Below, piece by piece: positions 1 through 5,967 of a DNA stretch of 31,975 bases. Source of the DNA: a virus. Location: IMG/VR virus record IMGVR_UViG_3300045927_000094, positions 1-31,975 of that record. One strand, 5' to 3'. Position 1 is the stretch's first letter, and the number at the start of each line of letters is the position of its first letter. The position numbers and the translations under genes are program-made. The notes below the pieces were generated by a model that was not told the DNA's origin, made no database searches, and was given only the letters and a program-made list of their open reading frames with translations.

Positions 1-110
1 GCACTTGCCTGACGCCTGCGGTCGAGGCGTTCAACCGTGGCGTTCTTCACAGCCTTTGCCTTCCCACGGTCAAACTCAGATACCCGCGCGGGATCGCCAT
101 CAGTTGCCAC
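1..110 (-). CDS. Possible partial leftward ORF running off the left edge
   Basis: A leftward reading frame is open from the window edge back to about position 173, with a GTG at 108-110 as the first reasonable start. The visible part (about 36 residues) is charged, with a K/R-rich stretch near the edge. I recognise no family. A GAGGA sits directly against the GTG, which is poor spacing, and the start lies inside a 14-bp inverted repeat. It may simply be an open frame in GC-rich DNA. It would be read in the same direction as the RHH gene at 280-468. Confidence 0.22.
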   Translation of the reverse strand, partial: MATDGDPARVSEFDRGKAKAVKNATVERLDRRRQAS

Positions 111-128
111 TCCTCGATCCCGCGCGGG
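83..128. repeat. 14-bp perfect inverted repeat
   Basis: CCCGCGCGGGATCG at 83-96 is repeated in inverted orientation at 115-128, with an 18-bp spacer. Each arm also contains its own palindrome (CCCGCGCGGG), so it could fold as one long hairpin or as two small ones. There is no T-run on either side, so it is not a classical terminator. Function unknown. Confidence 0.6.
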
Positions 129-163
129 CGGCGCGCCATTAGGATGCTGACTTACGGTCGGCG

Positions 164-217
164 CGCGCGAAGATTAAGGCCGGGGAACCGCCCCCGATAC
201 CCCGGCCCCCTCGCGCG
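164..217 (-). terminator. Likely terminator hairpin of the leftward RHH gene
   Basis: GGCCGGGG (178-185) pairs with CCCCGGCC (200-207). An outer stem CGCGCGA (164-170) / TCGCGCG (211-217) can extend it. Read leftward, the inner hairpin is followed by TTAATCTT, a modest U-tract, consistent with ending the transcript of the gene at 280-468. The 3' arm can pair alternatively with CGACGCGCGAG at 254-264, so two folds compete. Confidence 0.5.
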
Positions 218-279
218 TCGAAGCCCGGAGGAACCCATAGGAAGGATTCAGCTCCGACGCGCGAGAGAATCAAAGATCG

Positions 280-468
280 TTATTTCTTCCCGGAGTCCAG
301 CCCTTTCGCTAATTTATCCCTAGCGACCTGCGACAGTTTGACGCCAGACTTGTCGCCGCCGCGCCGCTCCCGCTCTTCTTCGAGCTGTCGGCGCAGTTCC
401 TTGTCCAAGGTAATCGTAACCACATTTCTCGGCCTGTTCGGCTTCTCCTGTTTTTTATCGTTGCTCAT
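280..468 (-). CDS. Ribbon-helix-helix DNA-binding protein, candidate repressor
   Basis: A 62-residue protein from the ATG at 466-468; the frame extends upstream to a TTG at 513, but that extension lies over the operator cluster. The layout is that of an Arc/Mnt/MetJ-type RHH regulator: a basic N-terminus, a short strand N-V-V-T-I-T-L (residues 15-21), a charged helix (22-36), a Gly-rich turn and a second helix (about 44-57). RHH proteins dimerise, and the paired strand lies in the DNA major groove. It is divergent from another RHH gene at 591 with nearly the same strand residues. A purine-rich GAGGGAGG lies upstream of the ATG but about 13 nt away. Probably the lysogeny repressor, or the Cro-like partner of the gene at 591; which is which cannot be told from sequence. 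Confidence 0.7.
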   Translation of the reverse strand: MSNDKKQEKPNRPRNVVTITLDKELRRQLEEERERRGGDKSGVKLSQVARDKLAKGLDSGKK

Positions 469-495
469 TGTTTTTGGTTGTCCCTCCCTCTTCTG

Positions 496-518
496 TGCAG
501 GCAATGCCTGCAATGCCT
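496..518. promoter_or_regulatory. Operator-like palindrome with extra half-site
   Basis: TGCAGGCAATGCCTGCA at 496-512 has perfect 8-bp arms around a central A. A second half-site, TGCAATGCCT, follows at 509-518. It lies just downstream of the predicted leftward promoter, around its start point, the usual place for an autoregulatory site. The 10-mer GCATTGCAGG recurs inside the early promoter at 1119-1128. Binding by the RHH proteins is inferred. Confidence 0.6.
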
Positions 519-522
519 ACTC

Positions 523-551
523 ACTCTACACAAGCCGCAACGTTTTGACAA
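523..551 (-). promoter_or_regulatory. Leftward promoter for the RHH gene at 280-468
   Basis: Read on the minus strand: -35 TTGTCA (551-546), 17-bp spacer, -10 TAGAGT (528-523). The match is 5/6 and 4/6 to the sigma70 consensus. Its -35 overlaps the -35 of the rightward promoter by 5 bp, so only one polymerase is likely to occupy the region at a time. Initiation would fall near 516, inside the operator cluster. Confidence 0.5.
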
Positions 552-573
552 GGGATATTTTTGCAATCATGAT
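545..573 (+). promoter_or_regulatory. Rightward promoter for the RHH gene at 591
   Basis: Consensus -35 TTGACA at 545-550, 17-bp spacer, then CATGAT at 568-573 (4/6 to the -10 consensus). Transcription would begin about 10 nt before the ATG, leaving the ribosome binding site almost at the 5' end of the mRNA. Overlaps the leftward promoter on the other strand. Confidence 0.5.
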
Positions 574-590
574 CCGCACAGGAGGAACCT

Positions 591-842
591 ATGGCAAAAC
601 CACGACCAAATGTGGTGACTACCACATTCGATGAGCACACCCGTAAGCGTATTGAGACTTGCGTTCAAAAATATCACAAGCGTGATAAAGCCTTAGTCGT
701 TTACGAAATTGTAAGCACGTATATCGGGATGTACGAGGAGGCTGAAAATGCCCGCCTCGAAACCCTGGTAGAACAAGGTGCAAGGGGAAAAGTACAGGCG
801 CCCTCGACGCTAACAGGTCGACGGGCGCGCAAGTCGGCTTGA
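591..842 (+). CDS. Ribbon-helix-helix DNA-binding protein, divergent partner
   Basis: An 83-residue protein behind a strong AGGAGGA site, with ATG at 591. The N-terminal strand N-V-V-T-T-T-F (residues 7-13) closely resembles the N-V-V-T-I-T-L strand of the divergent RHH protein. It is followed by helices at about 14-28 and 32-46 and a basic tail (residues 75-83). Since RHH strands read the operator, the two proteins may recognise related sites. Position and orientation resemble the cI/cro arrangement of lambdoid phages, or Arc/Mnt in P22, but both partners are RHH here. A 3' terminator at 1041 closes this transcript. Regulator assignment is from fold pattern only. Confidence 0.65.
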   Translation: MAKPRPNVVTTTFDEHTRKRIETCVQKYHKRDKALVVYEIVSTYIGMYEEAENARLETLVEQGARGKVQAPSTLTGRRARKSA

Positions 843-943
843 TACATGGTTTACAGCCGAATTTGCGCCTGGTGAAACGCCTTCCCGACGGCGAATTGTC
901 CACCGTCGAATATTCCAACCCCACGCCCAGAGTCAAAGGCTAG
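839..943 (+). CDS. Possible 34-residue ORF after the RHH gene
   Basis: A TTG at 839-841 overlaps the TGA of the upstream gene and opens a 34-codon frame ending at TAG 941-943. The translation is plausible (basic, with a K-R-L-P-D-G-E segment) but there is no good ribosome binding site and no recognisable family. It may be expressed by coupling to the gene before it, or be chance. Confidence 0.22.
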   Translation: MIHGLQPNLRLVKRLPDGELSTVEYSNPTPRVKG

Positions 944-1040
944 GCAGGCGCTTGCGGGCTTTGTTTTATGGCTTGTTGCCCTCGACACCTCTTTGTCGAA
1001 CCTGCAAGCAATCCATCAACCTCACTGACACACGCCAGAG

Positions 1041-1068
1041 ACGGGGCCACCAGCGGCCCCGTTTTCCT
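1041..1068 (+). terminator. Strong rho-independent terminator
   Basis: ACGGGGCC (1041-1048), loop ACCAGC, GGCCCCGT (1055-1062), then a T-rich tail. The 8-bp perfect GC-rich stem separates the RHH transcript from the early promoter at 1117. The rest of 944-1116 shows nothing else I can support. Confidence 0.85.
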
Positions 1069-1116
1069 TTTCTTTTCCTGTTTTTCCGTGTTTTATGCGA
1101 ATTGTGCAAATAGTAC

Positions 1117-1154
1117 TTGCATTGCAGGTATGACTTGCGTATACTGCACCTGCA
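1117..1154 (+). promoter_or_regulatory. Early promoter bracketed by inverted TGCAGG half-sites
   Basis: -35 TTGCAT (1117-1122), 17-bp spacer, -10 TATACT (1140-1145). TGCAGGT at 1123-1129 and its inverse ACCTGCA at 1148-1154 flank the -10 box. The same half-site builds the 17-bp palindrome at 496-512. The natural reading is that an RHH regulator represses this early operon, with half-sites spaced for two bound units or a loop. Confidence 0.7.
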
Positions 1155-1170
1155 TTCAACGGAGGAACTT

Positions 1171-1545
1171 ATGGCAATCAATAAAATCAAATTCGCAAAA
1201 GTAGTTGAGGCGGCAAAGGCAAAAGCGGCGGGTTCTCCTGAGTGGCTGCGCGCAATCGAGAAAGCAACAGCGCGCATCCTGGACGGCGGCCTTGTTGTCA
1301 CGCTGTTTGCCGACGACACGGCGCTTGTGACTTCGCTCAACGGTTCATACCGGGTCAATGGCGCTTGCGATTGCGCCGCCCGGACGAATCATTGTTACCA
1401 TCGCGCAGCCAAGCGGCTGATGGAGATTTACGAAGCGGAGCCGGAAGCGGTTGCCGTCGCGCCTGAAATCACTCGCAGCGTCGAGCGTGATGTCGTCACG
1501 CGGCGCCGCGTCAAAGTCACCAGAGTTGATGGTTGGGTTATCTAA
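1171..1545 (+). CDS. SWIM zinc-finger-like early protein
   Basis: A 124-residue protein starting at the ATG right after GGAGGAAC; an in-frame ATG at 1117 lies in the promoter and is not used. It contains C66-x-C68 followed by C75-x-H77, the CxC...CxH pattern of SWIM zinc-binding domains, which contact nucleic acid or protein. The C-terminus is basic (residues 102-118). First gene of the early operon, just after the repressible promoter, where phages often place host-modulating or recombination-related genes. SWIM proteins include partners of recombination factors, and RecT lies in the same operon, but a functional link is a guess. Confidence 0.6.
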   Translation: MAINKIKFAKVVEAAKAKAAGSPEWLRAIEKATARILDGGLVVTLFADDTALVTSLNGSYRVNGACDCAARTNHCYHRAAKRLMEIYEAEPEAVAVAPEITRSVERDVVTRRRVKVTRVDGWVI

Positions 1546-1559
1546 CAAGGAGGCAACAA

Positions 1560-1778
1560 ATGAGCACAGTTGAACGACCTGAATATGTCACGGACGAACA
1601 CTTGGAATATCTGGACGATCTGCGCGAATCCGGCGCAACGAACATGTTCGGCGCTGCGCCATATTTGGCGGACGCGTTTGAGATCGATAAGAAGCAGGCG
1701 CGAGAGATATTAAGTTACTGGATGAAGACGTTCGGTGAAAGGAGGAGCGCCCATGTCGCTGACCAAACGCTATCTTGA
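1560..1778 (+). CDS. Small conserved-looking phage protein
   Basis: A 72-residue acidic protein from the ATG at 1560, 7 nt after AAGGAGG; the frame is open from 1533 but the earlier ATG lies inside the preceding gene. I associate the core V-T-D-E-H-L-E-Y-L-D-D-L-R-E-S-G followed by N-M-F-G-A-A-P-Y-L with a family common in phage early regions, of unknown function. The C-terminal part D-K-K-Q-A-R-E-I-L resembles a small HTH-like helix pair. It overlaps the next gene by 26 bp. Confidence 0.65.
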   Translation: MSTVERPEYVTDEHLEYLDDLRESGATNMFGAAPYLADAFEIDKKQAREILSYWMKTFGERRSAHVADQTLS

Positions 1779-1917
1779 GAGATTACCGCAGGCCGAGCAG
1801 GACGAAATCCTGGGCCGCTTCGACGAGTGGACGGACAGCGCCGAGAACGAGCCGCCGGACGAAGAGTTGGCAGAGTGGGCGCAAGCGCTGATGGAAGAGG
1901 AGGACGAACAGTGCTAA
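1753..1917 (+). CDS. Small acidic hypothetical protein
   Basis: 54 residues from the ATG at 1753, preceded by AAAGGAGGAG; a GTG at 1735 is also in frame but lies upstream of that site. The protein is very acidic after residue 15 and ends in a run of Glu/Asp. No family recognised. Its start lies inside the preceding gene and its stop overlaps the GTG of the next one, so translation of the three is probably coupled. Acidic early phage proteins sometimes mimic DNA, but nothing here proves that. Confidence 0.5.
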   Translation: MSLTKRYLERLPQAEQDEILGRFDEWTDSAENEPPDEELAEWAQALMEEEDEQC

Positions 1918-2141
1918 CCCAAGCCGACGAAATCAAAGCAGAACTGGACAAGCTGGACGGTGAGATTGGCTGGCACGGACAGTGCATTGACGAATTGGAA
2001 GAGCGCATAAGCCGACATAGGCGCGACCGCGACGGCTTATACAGGCAGCGCGCGACACTGGAAGAGAAGCTACGCAGGGAAGAGGCCCGGCTTATCAGAC
2101 CGCAGCCGAAGGGCACGGTCTACGACAACTGGAAGATTTAA
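1911..2141 (+). CDS. Small coiled-coil protein
   Basis: 76 residues from GTG 1911, with AGAGGAGG about 7 nt before it; the GTG overlaps the stop of the upstream gene. The sequence is highly charged with heptad spacing from about residue 5 to 60, predicting one long coiled coil or helical hairpin. It contains an H-G-Q-C-I-D-E-L segment. No enzymatic motif. Function unknown. Confidence 0.55.
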   Translation: MLTQADEIKAELDKLDGEIGWHGQCIDELEERISRHRRDRDGLYRQRATLEEKLRREEARLIRPQPKGTVYDNWKI

Positions 2142-2178
2142 CAAGCTTGCGCTCGCTTCAGAGGGAGGCGGGCGCGAT

Positions 2179-2221
2179 GCCGGGCGGGGCGATTAGAGAG
2201 CGTTTGGGAACCCCGCCCGGC
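2179..2221 (+). promoter_or_regulatory. Intra-operon hairpin ahead of recT
   Basis: GCCGGGCGGGG (2179-2189) pairs perfectly with CCCCGCCCGGC (2211-2221) around a 21-nt loop. No T-run follows, so it is more likely an mRNA stability or processing element, or a factor-dependent attenuator, than a simple terminator. It ends about 10 nt before the AAAGGAGGAA site of the RecT gene. Confidence 0.55.
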
Positions 2222-2240
2222 CTTATCCAAAGGAGGAATT

Positions 2241-3287
2241 ATGTCCACAGCATTACAACTACAACGAGTCGAACGCGCAGCCGGGGCGCTTGCCCGAATA
2301 GACAACATCGAAGACCTGCAAACGCTGGCGCAAATATTCGTCAAGTCCGGCTTCTTTCAGGACGCGAAGGACGCGGCGCAGGCTATCGTCAAGGTGATGG
2401 CGGGCGCGGAGCTTGGCTTTCCGGCCATCGCGTCAATGACTGGCATTTACATCGTCAAGGGCAAAGTCTCGATGTCGGCTAACCTGATGGCGGCGGCTAT
2501 CAAGCGGAGCGGGAAATACAACTTCCGTGTGAGGCAGTTGGACAGCCAAGCGGCAGAGATTGAGTTCTTCGAGGACAACCGATCCATAGGTGTGTCACGG
2601 TTCACGATGGTCGAAGCGAAGGGCGCGAACTTGGCCGATAGTCCAACGTGGCAGAAGTTCCCGCGCAATATGCTTTACGCGCGCGCGATGTCGAACGGCG
2701 CGAAATGGTTTTGCCCTGACATCTTCGGCGGGCCTGTGTACACGCCTGACGAGTTAGGCATGCGAACAGACGAAGAAGGGGAAGCGATAGAAGTCAGGCC
2801 GGAACCTGTCGCCGCATTACCCGAACCGGAAGTTGTAGACCCGAATTGGGAGCCAGAACCCGAACGCCCCGTCAGGCTCGAAGGCGCGCAGCCGACGGAC
2901 GCAAGGCCAAGGACGCTCGGCGATCTGGTAACACCTAAGCAGCTCTGGATGATCAGAAGCACAGGGCGCGAAAGCGGTGTTGACGTAGAGGCTGAATGCC
3001 AGAAGCAATACCGTTGCAGCCTGGAAGAGATCAGCAAGAAAGCGGCTTCGCAACTGATTGAATACCTAAAGGAGAAAGTAGAGCCGAAGCCGGAGGCCAT
3101 GCCGTCGGACGAACTCCGCGCGCTCAATCGGCAGTTGGGCTACAGCGAGGCGCAGCTGTTGAAGTGGCTTTCGGAGAAATTCGGATTCAGCAAGGGGCTG
3201 AGCCTACAAACCGCGCTCGGATCGCTCAATCCGGGCGAGATGAGCCAGTGCATAGACCTGTTCAAACAGAAATTGGAGGAAAAATGA
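2241..3287 (+). CDS. recT: RecT-family single-strand annealing protein
   Basis: 348 residues, ATG at 2241 behind AAAGGAGGAATT. RecT-type proteins coat single-stranded DNA and anneal complementary strands in phage recombination. Residues about 20-175 match the family in pattern: an A-x-A-I-V-K-V-M-A-G-A-E-L-G-F segment, then S-M-T-G-I-Y-I-V-K-G-K, S-A-N-L-M-A-A-A-I-K-R-S-G, and P-R-N-M-L-Y-A-R-A-M-S-N-G-A-K. After an acidic Pro/Glu linker (180-225) comes a second module (227-280) beginning L-V-T-P-K-Q-L that resembles an extra domain seen in several phage proteins, then a C-terminal helical part. The usual exonuclease partner (YqaJ, RecE or lambda Exo type) is not in this window. The stop overlaps the start of the next gene. 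Confidence 0.85.
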   Translation: MSTALQLQRVERAAGALARIDNIEDLQTLAQIFVKSGFFQDAKDAAQAIVKVMAGAELGFPAIASMTGIYIVKGKVSMSANLMAAAIKRSGKYNFRVRQLDSQAAEIEFFEDNRSIGVSRFTMVEAKGANLADSPTWQKFPRNMLYARAMSNGAKWFCPDIFGGPVYTPDELGMRTDEEGEAIEVRPEPVAALPEPEVVDPNWEPEPERPVRLEGAQPTDARPRTLGDLVTPKQLWMIRSTGRESGVDVEAECQKQYRCSLEEISKKAASQLIEYLKEKVEPKPEAMPSDELRALNRQLGYSEAQLLKWLSEKFGFSKGLSLQTALGSLNPGEMSQCIDLFKQKLEEK

Positions 3288-3643
3288 GAAACTATCCGCA
3301 GGAAATCGAAGAACAATCAATCGCACTCACCAGACTGAGCGAGGAGCGCGACCGGGCGAAGGAAGCATTAGAAGCCGTGACCGACGAGATCATGCGCGAA
3401 GTTCTTGGCGAGACTGAGCTGACCGGCAAACTGCGCTACACGAACGACAAGGCGCGCGACCTTGCCATTCGGGACAGGTGCCGCAATTCGCCCGCCTGGG
3501 TCGAAATCAGCGAAAGAGCGAGACTTGCGGAGATCGCTCGCGCTGCATCCGAAGCCAAGCGCGAACGCCTGCGCGGCGAGTTCAGCGAATCGAAGCTCGC
3601 TCGGCGGGAACGGATCGTGAACATGGAAGCGGCGATAAACTAG
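3284..3643 (+). CDS. Coiled-coil protein coupled to recT
   Basis: 119 residues beginning at the ATGA that overlaps the recT stop, with TTGGAGGA just upstream. Long charged helices (about 5-45 and 75-115) suggest a coiled-coil or helical-bundle protein. The tight overlap suggests co-translation with RecT and perhaps a shared role in recombination. No nuclease motif is visible, so it does not look like the missing exonuclease. Family not recognised. Confidence 0.6.
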   Translation: MRNYPQEIEEQSIALTRLSEERDRAKEALEAVTDEIMREVLGETELTGKLRYTNDKARDLAIRDRCRNSPAWVEISERARLAEIARAASEAKRERLRGEFSESKLARRERIVNMEAAIN

Positions 3644-3651
3644 GAGGGATC

Positions 3652-3939
3652 ATGAGTGAATCGAAGTATACGCCGGGGCCGTGGATAGCGTCCGGCGACA
3701 GCAAGTACATTGACAGTGACGACGGCTGGATTGCCGAGGTTAATTCGTGGCCGACAAGCCCGGTTAAACAAGTGCCAGAGGGAAGCGAGAAGCATCAAGC
3801 GAATGCCCGCCTGATAGCCGCCGCGCCGGATTTGCTGGACGCCCTACTTGAAATCGTGGCGCGCAATGAAATTCAGAATTGGTTCAATCTCGATCAGGCC
3901 CGCGCCGCAATCGCCAAAGCCAAAGGAGAGCAATCATGA
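3652..3939 (+). CDS. Phage protein of the TPGPW...ANARLIAAAPDLL type
   Basis: 95 residues, ATG at 3652 after GGAGGGATC. The N-terminal Y-T-P-G-P-W and the later A-N-A-R-L-I-A-A-A-P-D-L-L-D-A-L are a combination I recognise from small, widespread phage early proteins of unknown function. A Trp-rich, beta-like N-terminal half is followed by a helical C-terminal half. It overlaps the following HTH gene by 4 bp. No catalytic residues can be assigned. Confidence 0.65.
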   Translation: MSESKYTPGPWIASGDSKYIDSDDGWIAEVNSWPTSPVKQVPEGSEKHQANARLIAAAPDLLDALLEIVARNEIQNWFNLDQARAAIAKAKGEQS

Positions 3940-4175
3940 TGGACTTAAACGGGATAGTCATAACGCCTGATTCGCAGCGGCGGACAGAGACACGGGTAGA
4001 GACGCGGCCCGAATGGTTGACGGTTAAAGACGTATCCGAACTGTTCCTGCTTACGCCGGGTACGGTTTACAGCCTGTGTCGCAAGGGGCAGATGCCGCAC
4101 AAGAGAATCGGCAGGAGCTATCGCTTCAACTACGCGCAGCTTATCAAGTGGGCGGAAACGGAGGAGGCGGCGTAA
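3936..4175 (+). CDS. Excisionase-like helix-turn-helix protein
   Basis: 79 residues from the first of two adjacent ATGs at 3936, preceded by AAAGGAGAG. Residues about 27-72 form the MerR-like HTH_17/excisionase pattern: W-L-T-V-K-D-V-S-E-L-F, then T-P-G-T-V-Y-S-L-C-R-K-G-Q-M-P, then a K-R-I-G-R-S-Y-R-F wing. Such proteins bend DNA and direct integrase toward excision, or act as small transcription factors. It lies two genes upstream of the integrase on the same strand, which fits a recombination directionality factor. Direct evidence for Xis activity is lacking. Confidence 0.7.
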   Translation: MMDLNGIVITPDSQRRTETRVETRPEWLTVKDVSELFLLTPGTVYSLCRKGQMPHKRIGRSYRFNYAQLIKWAETEEAA

Positions 4176-4218
4176 AGGCCGCTCTTAACAGAACAATCCA
4201 AAGGTAAAGAAAGGAAAT

Positions 4219-4809
4219 ATGGGAACAAGGCATTTAATCGCAGTGCAGTTAGATGGTAAATACCGCATCGCTCAATACGGCCAGTGGGACGGCTATCCGA
4301 GCGGGCAAGGCGCGGACGTGCTGAAGTTTCTCCGCAAAATGAACCGACCGAAGTTTGAAGAGAAATTACGCGCCGCTTCTTTTTGCACGGATGCAGATTG
4401 GGCAGAGATCAAGGCCAGAATTGAGCGCGACAATCTAGGCGGGCACAACGAGCAGTGGAAAGAAGTTTGGCCGGAATTGAGCCGGGATACAGGGGCCAAG
4501 GTTCTAGCGCTGGTTCAAGAGAAGGAGGCAGGCATAAAGCTGAGAGATCAAATCGACTTTGCGGCAAACTCGCTGATGTGCGAGTGGGGTTACGTGATAG
4601 ACCTCGACACGAACACGCTTGAAGTCTTCAAGGGCTTTCAAAAAAATCCCTTGCCAGAAGGCGATCGATTCGCCAACTTCAGGCCGACCAATCCGCGCGA
4701 AGCCGTGGAGGGCTATTACCAGATTCGCAGGATTGCGTCATACTCGCTGGATAAACTGCCAACTCAAAGACGATTGGAGCGCGACTGTGACCCACCCGAC
4801 GAAGATTGA
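4219..4809 (+). CDS. Conserved hypothetical protein (GTRHL...YGQWDGYPSGQG type)
   Basis: 196 residues, ATG at 4219 after AAAGGAAAT. The N-terminal M-G-T-R-H-L and Q-Y-G-Q-W-D-G-Y-P-S-G-Q-G (residues 19-31) are hallmarks of a protein family I have seen repeatedly in phage and mobile-element genomes; its function is not established. The conserved H, D and aromatic residues look like an active or binding site. The C-terminal half is less regular. It stands between the HTH gene and the integrase. Confidence 0.7.
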   Translation: MGTRHLIAVQLDGKYRIAQYGQWDGYPSGQGADVLKFLRKMNRPKFEEKLRAASFCTDADWAEIKARIERDNLGGHNEQWKEVWPELSRDTGAKVLALVQEKEAGIKLRDQIDFAANSLMCEWGYVIDLDTNTLEVFKGFQKNPLPEGDRFANFRPTNPREAVEGYYQIRRIASYSLDKLPTQRRLERDCDPPDED

Positions 4810-4851
4810 CCCATGAGCAATTCTCATCCACAATCCGCCCGGTTCGCACAG

Positions 4852-4869
4852 CTCCGAGAAATCGGAGGA
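4852..4869 (+). promoter_or_regulatory. Hairpin enclosing the integrase ribosome binding site
   Basis: CTCCGA (4852-4857), loop GAAA, TCGGAG (4862-4867): a perfect 6-bp stem closed by a GNRA tetraloop. Four of the six GGAGGA bases (4864-4869) are paired. The ATG follows at 4877. This could hold integrase translation down until the hairpin is opened. A 43-codon frame starting at ATG 4813 runs through the hairpin and could do that by translation. Confidence 0.55.
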
Positions 4870-4876
4870 ACCAATC

Positions 4877-5965
4877 ATGCAGAAAAAGAGAAAGCGCCAG
4901 GATGGGGTCTGGAAAGACCCGGACTCCGGCATCTGGCGCTATAGATTTATGCTCAAGGGGAAGCGTTATTTTGGAGCGCTTCCCCAATGTAAAAACAAGA
5001 CCGAAGCGAAGGCGGCGCGTGATCGTCGCCGTATCGCTGTCCGTGAAGGCCGCGAGGATCGAATCGAAGCCGAAACAAACTTCAAAGCCTTCGTGGAGAA
5101 AATCTTTATGCCGTGGGTCGAGACGAACAAATCGAAAGGGACGTATCAGAGCTACCGATGGCGCTGCGACGATCTCATTAAAGCGTTCGGCTCGCTCCAC
5201 TTGCAGGAAGTATCGCAGATTGGAATCGAGAGATTCAAGCGGGATCAGTTGAAGCGAAAGACCAAGCGTGGGCAGGCTCAATCCCCGGCGTCGGTGAACC
5301 GTTATCTTCAGGTTCTCGCCTCGATCTTCAGCCGGGCCGGGGAATTGGGCCTGATCGAAAAGCGCCCGAAGATCGAAACCCTTCGAGAAGACAATCAGCG
5401 GCTTAGGTATCTCTCGACCGACGAGGAAAAGAGATTACTTGCCGCTGCACTGCCACACCTTCAGGATTTAATCGTCGTCGGACTGGCAACGGGTCTTCGA
5501 CGGGACGAACTCTTCAGCTTGCAAAAGGAGGATATTGACCTTGTTCTTAATCTGGTTACGGTCACTGATGGCAAAGGTGGGAAGCTTCGGACTGTCCCGC
5601 TCGATCCCGATGGCGCCGCTGCGCGGACTCTCGCATGGCTCAAGAAAACCTCAAGGTCGGAGTGGGTTTTTACTTCGCCGCATTCCGGGGGAAAGTTTAC
5701 GCGCGTGGATCGCTCGCTCGCGGCGGCTTGCAAAACTGCGGAAGTGGAGCCGATCACGCTTCACGCTCTAAGGCATACTTTCTGCACTCGACTCGCGGCT
5801 GCCGGTGTGGATGTTCGGACAATCAAGGAGCTGGCCGGACATTCGGATATCCAGACCACGATGAGATATCTTCATCTTGTCGAATCGAACAAGCATCAGG
5901 CAATTAGAAAACTGAGCGGCTACTACGAAGGCGCGGAAGTCGTTCCCATTAGGAAAGCGGGGTAA
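4877..5965 (+). CDS. int: Tyrosine recombinase, phage integrase
   Basis: 362 residues. It joins attP with the bacterial att site and, with an excisionase, reverses this. An N-terminal AP2-like arm-binding region (about 8-58, with W-R-Y-R-F and K-R-Y-F) is followed by a SAM-like core-binding domain (70-165) and the catalytic domain (175-345). The catalytic set is complete: R208 (T-G-L-R-R-D-E), K233 (D-G-K-G-G-K), H296-x-x-R299 (L-H-A-L-R-H-T-F), H322 (G-H-S) and the nucleophile Y331 (T-T-M-R-Y-L-H). The putative attP lies about 380 bp downstream. The start codon follows a GGAGGA site that can be hidden in a hairpin. Confidence 0.95.
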   Translation: MQKKRKRQDGVWKDPDSGIWRYRFMLKGKRYFGALPQCKNKTEAKAARDRRRIAVREGREDRIEAETNFKAFVEKIFMPWVETNKSKGTYQSYRWRCDDLIKAFGSLHLQEVSQIGIERFKRDQLKRKTKRGQAQSPASVNRYLQVLASIFSRAGELGLIEKRPKIETLREDNQRLRYLSTDEEKRLLAAALPHLQDLIVVGLATGLRRDELFSLQKEDIDLVLNLVTVTDGKGGKLRTVPLDPDGAAARTLAWLKKTSRSEWVFTSPHSGGKFTRVDRSLAAACKTAEVEPITLHALRHTFCTRLAAAGVDVRTIKELAGHSDIQTTMRYLHLVESNKHQAIRKLSGYYEGAEVVPIRKAG

Positions 5966-5967
5966 GA

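Noticed and set aside
226-240. GGAGGAACCC followed by ATAGG, as if a start codon were lost
   Set aside because: A good ribosome site but ATA then a stop nearby, and it lies inside a hairpin of the opposite transcript. Probably chance.
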